Origin: an uncultured Eubacteriales bacterium
GTDB taxonomy: Bacteria > Bacillota > Clostridia > Oscillospirales > Oscillospiraceae
Length of the DNA stretch: 28,248 bases
Reading direction: 5' to 3'
NCBI GenBank assembly: GCA_900320765.1
Contig: ONTN01000002.1
Location: 1 to 28,248, forward strand
Shown: positions 27,727 through 28,248 of the stretch, one piece after another
Position numbering within the stretch: the first letter of the stretch is position 1
Layout of the letters: each line of letters starts with the position of its first letter
Notes under the pieces: generated by a model
What the model saw: only the letters and a program-made list of their open reading frames with translations
What the model was told of the DNA's origin: nothing
Databases searched by the model: none
Translations under genes and position numbers: made by a program

Positions 27727-28248
27727 TATTTATTTATCTGGACGAGCTTTTCACGAAGCTCGGTCTCGATCCTGCCGAGCTCGACCTCTGCTGCGCGGCG
27801 CTTCGCGGCTCCGTCGGCCTGGATGGAGCGGACCTCCTCGAGGGTGTCGATGAGGGTCTGGTTGGTGTGCTTGAGGGTCTCAAGATCAACGATGCCGCGC
27901 TCGGATTCCTTGGCGACCTCGATCGAGCCGATCTTGAGCGCCTCGGCGTTCTTACGTAGAAGCTCGTTCGTTACATTGGTGACCTCGCGCTGAGCCTCCA
28001 TCGCCTGCTGGGAGTGGTGCATACCGAGGGCGAGGACCATCTGGCTCTTCCAGAGAGGAATGGTGTTGACGAGGCTGGTCTGAATCTTCTCGACCATAAG
28101 CGTGTCGTTATTCTGGATGAGCCTGATCTGCGGGCTCATCTGGATGGAGATCATACGGGTGAGCTCAAGGTCGTGTATCTTCTTGTCGAAGCGGCTTATC
28201 ATGTTCTGATAGTCGTTGACCGCCTGAGCGTCCTCGGGGAGCCCGGAC
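27726..28248 (-). CDS. TelA family (toxic anion resistance) protein, C-terminal part
   Basis: 173 residues are visible; the gene continues upstream beyond 28248 and the Met at 28202 is internal. LTRMISIQMSPQIRLIQNND, TLMVEKIQTSLVNTIPLWKS and QMVLALGMHHSQQA are hallmark stretches of TelA (PF05816), a cytoplasmic coiled-coil protein linked to tellurite and cell-envelope stress. The C-terminal helix (about 125-173) is highly charged. Its stop overlaps the next gene. Confidence 0.9.
   Translation of the reverse strand, partial: SGLPEDAQAVNDYQNMISRFDKKIHDLELTRMISIQMSPQIRLIQNNDTLMVEKIQTSLVNTIPLWKSQMVLALGMHHSQQAMEAQREVTNVTNELLRKNAEALKIGSIEVAKESERGIVDLETLKHTNQTLIDTLEEVRSIQADGAAKRRAAEVELGRIETELREKLVQINK

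Overview
The window looks like a chromosomal segment of a moderately GC-rich, endospore-forming clostridium (Bacillota; Oscillospiraceae or a relative is my inference). The support is an alpha/beta-type small acid-soluble spore protein, strong AAGGAGG ribosome-binding sites, an S-box-type SAM riboswitch, an SLH-anchored exoglycosidase with a CsaB-type pyruvyl transferase, a TelA-family protein and a YlmH-type S4 protein. The two DUF4143 ATPase modules (236-1898 and 19905-22003) have a more mixed codon usage than their neighbours and may be later arrivals.

Layout. 1-1.9 kb: a DUF4143-type AAA ATPase behind a promoter with repeated operator-like motifs, plus a small unknown protein. 2.0-2.2 kb: a palindromic MITE-like repeat. 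2.2-2.5 kb: a small DUF4406-like protein on the minus strand. 2.6-8.4 kb: a tightly overlapping plus-strand operon for cell-wall polysaccharide: O-antigen-ligase-like polymerase/ligase, GT4 glycosyltransferase, two DUF4330-like membrane proteins, and a fused GT4-CsaB pyruvyl transferase. 8.5-12.3 kb: a 1256-residue secreted GH53 endo-galactanase ending in three SLH domains, which need a pyruvylated wall polymer of the kind CsaB makes. 12.3-13.3 kb: SAM riboswitch, terminator and an N-formylglutamate amidohydrolase-like gene, then a decayed gene fragment.

13.5-18.9 kb (minus strand) is the most interesting part. Two adjacent WYL-domain regulators are followed by four tandem, previously unlabelled structured RNAs, then a Ro60/TROVE-like DUF2828 protein with a vWA domain, then the RNA ligase RtcB. 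Each RNA is closed by an 8-9 bp stem that covaries between copies, starts with AAG and ends with CTTGT, and has CAGCGA or CAGCAA just inside its 5' arm. Two copies contain nearly complete tRNA mimics (Phe-GAA-like and a UAA-anticodon one). I read this as a WYL-regulated Ro/Y-RNA/RtcB RNA-repair locus with Y-RNA-like tRNA mimics.

19.0-19.9 kb: a short transcription unit for a 39-residue peptide, an XRE regulator, a mini tRNA-like hairpin and three tRNA genes (Leu-CAG with an odd C33, Leu-GAG, Tyr-GTA). 19.9-22.1 kb: a second DUF4143 ATPase with a partner gene and three 32-bp-spaced repeats upstream. 22.3-28.2 kb: small regulators, the spore protein, prfB, a metallophosphoesterase, a cluster of long hairpins upstream of a DtxR/MntR-type repressor, ylmH, and a TelA-type pair that runs off the end.
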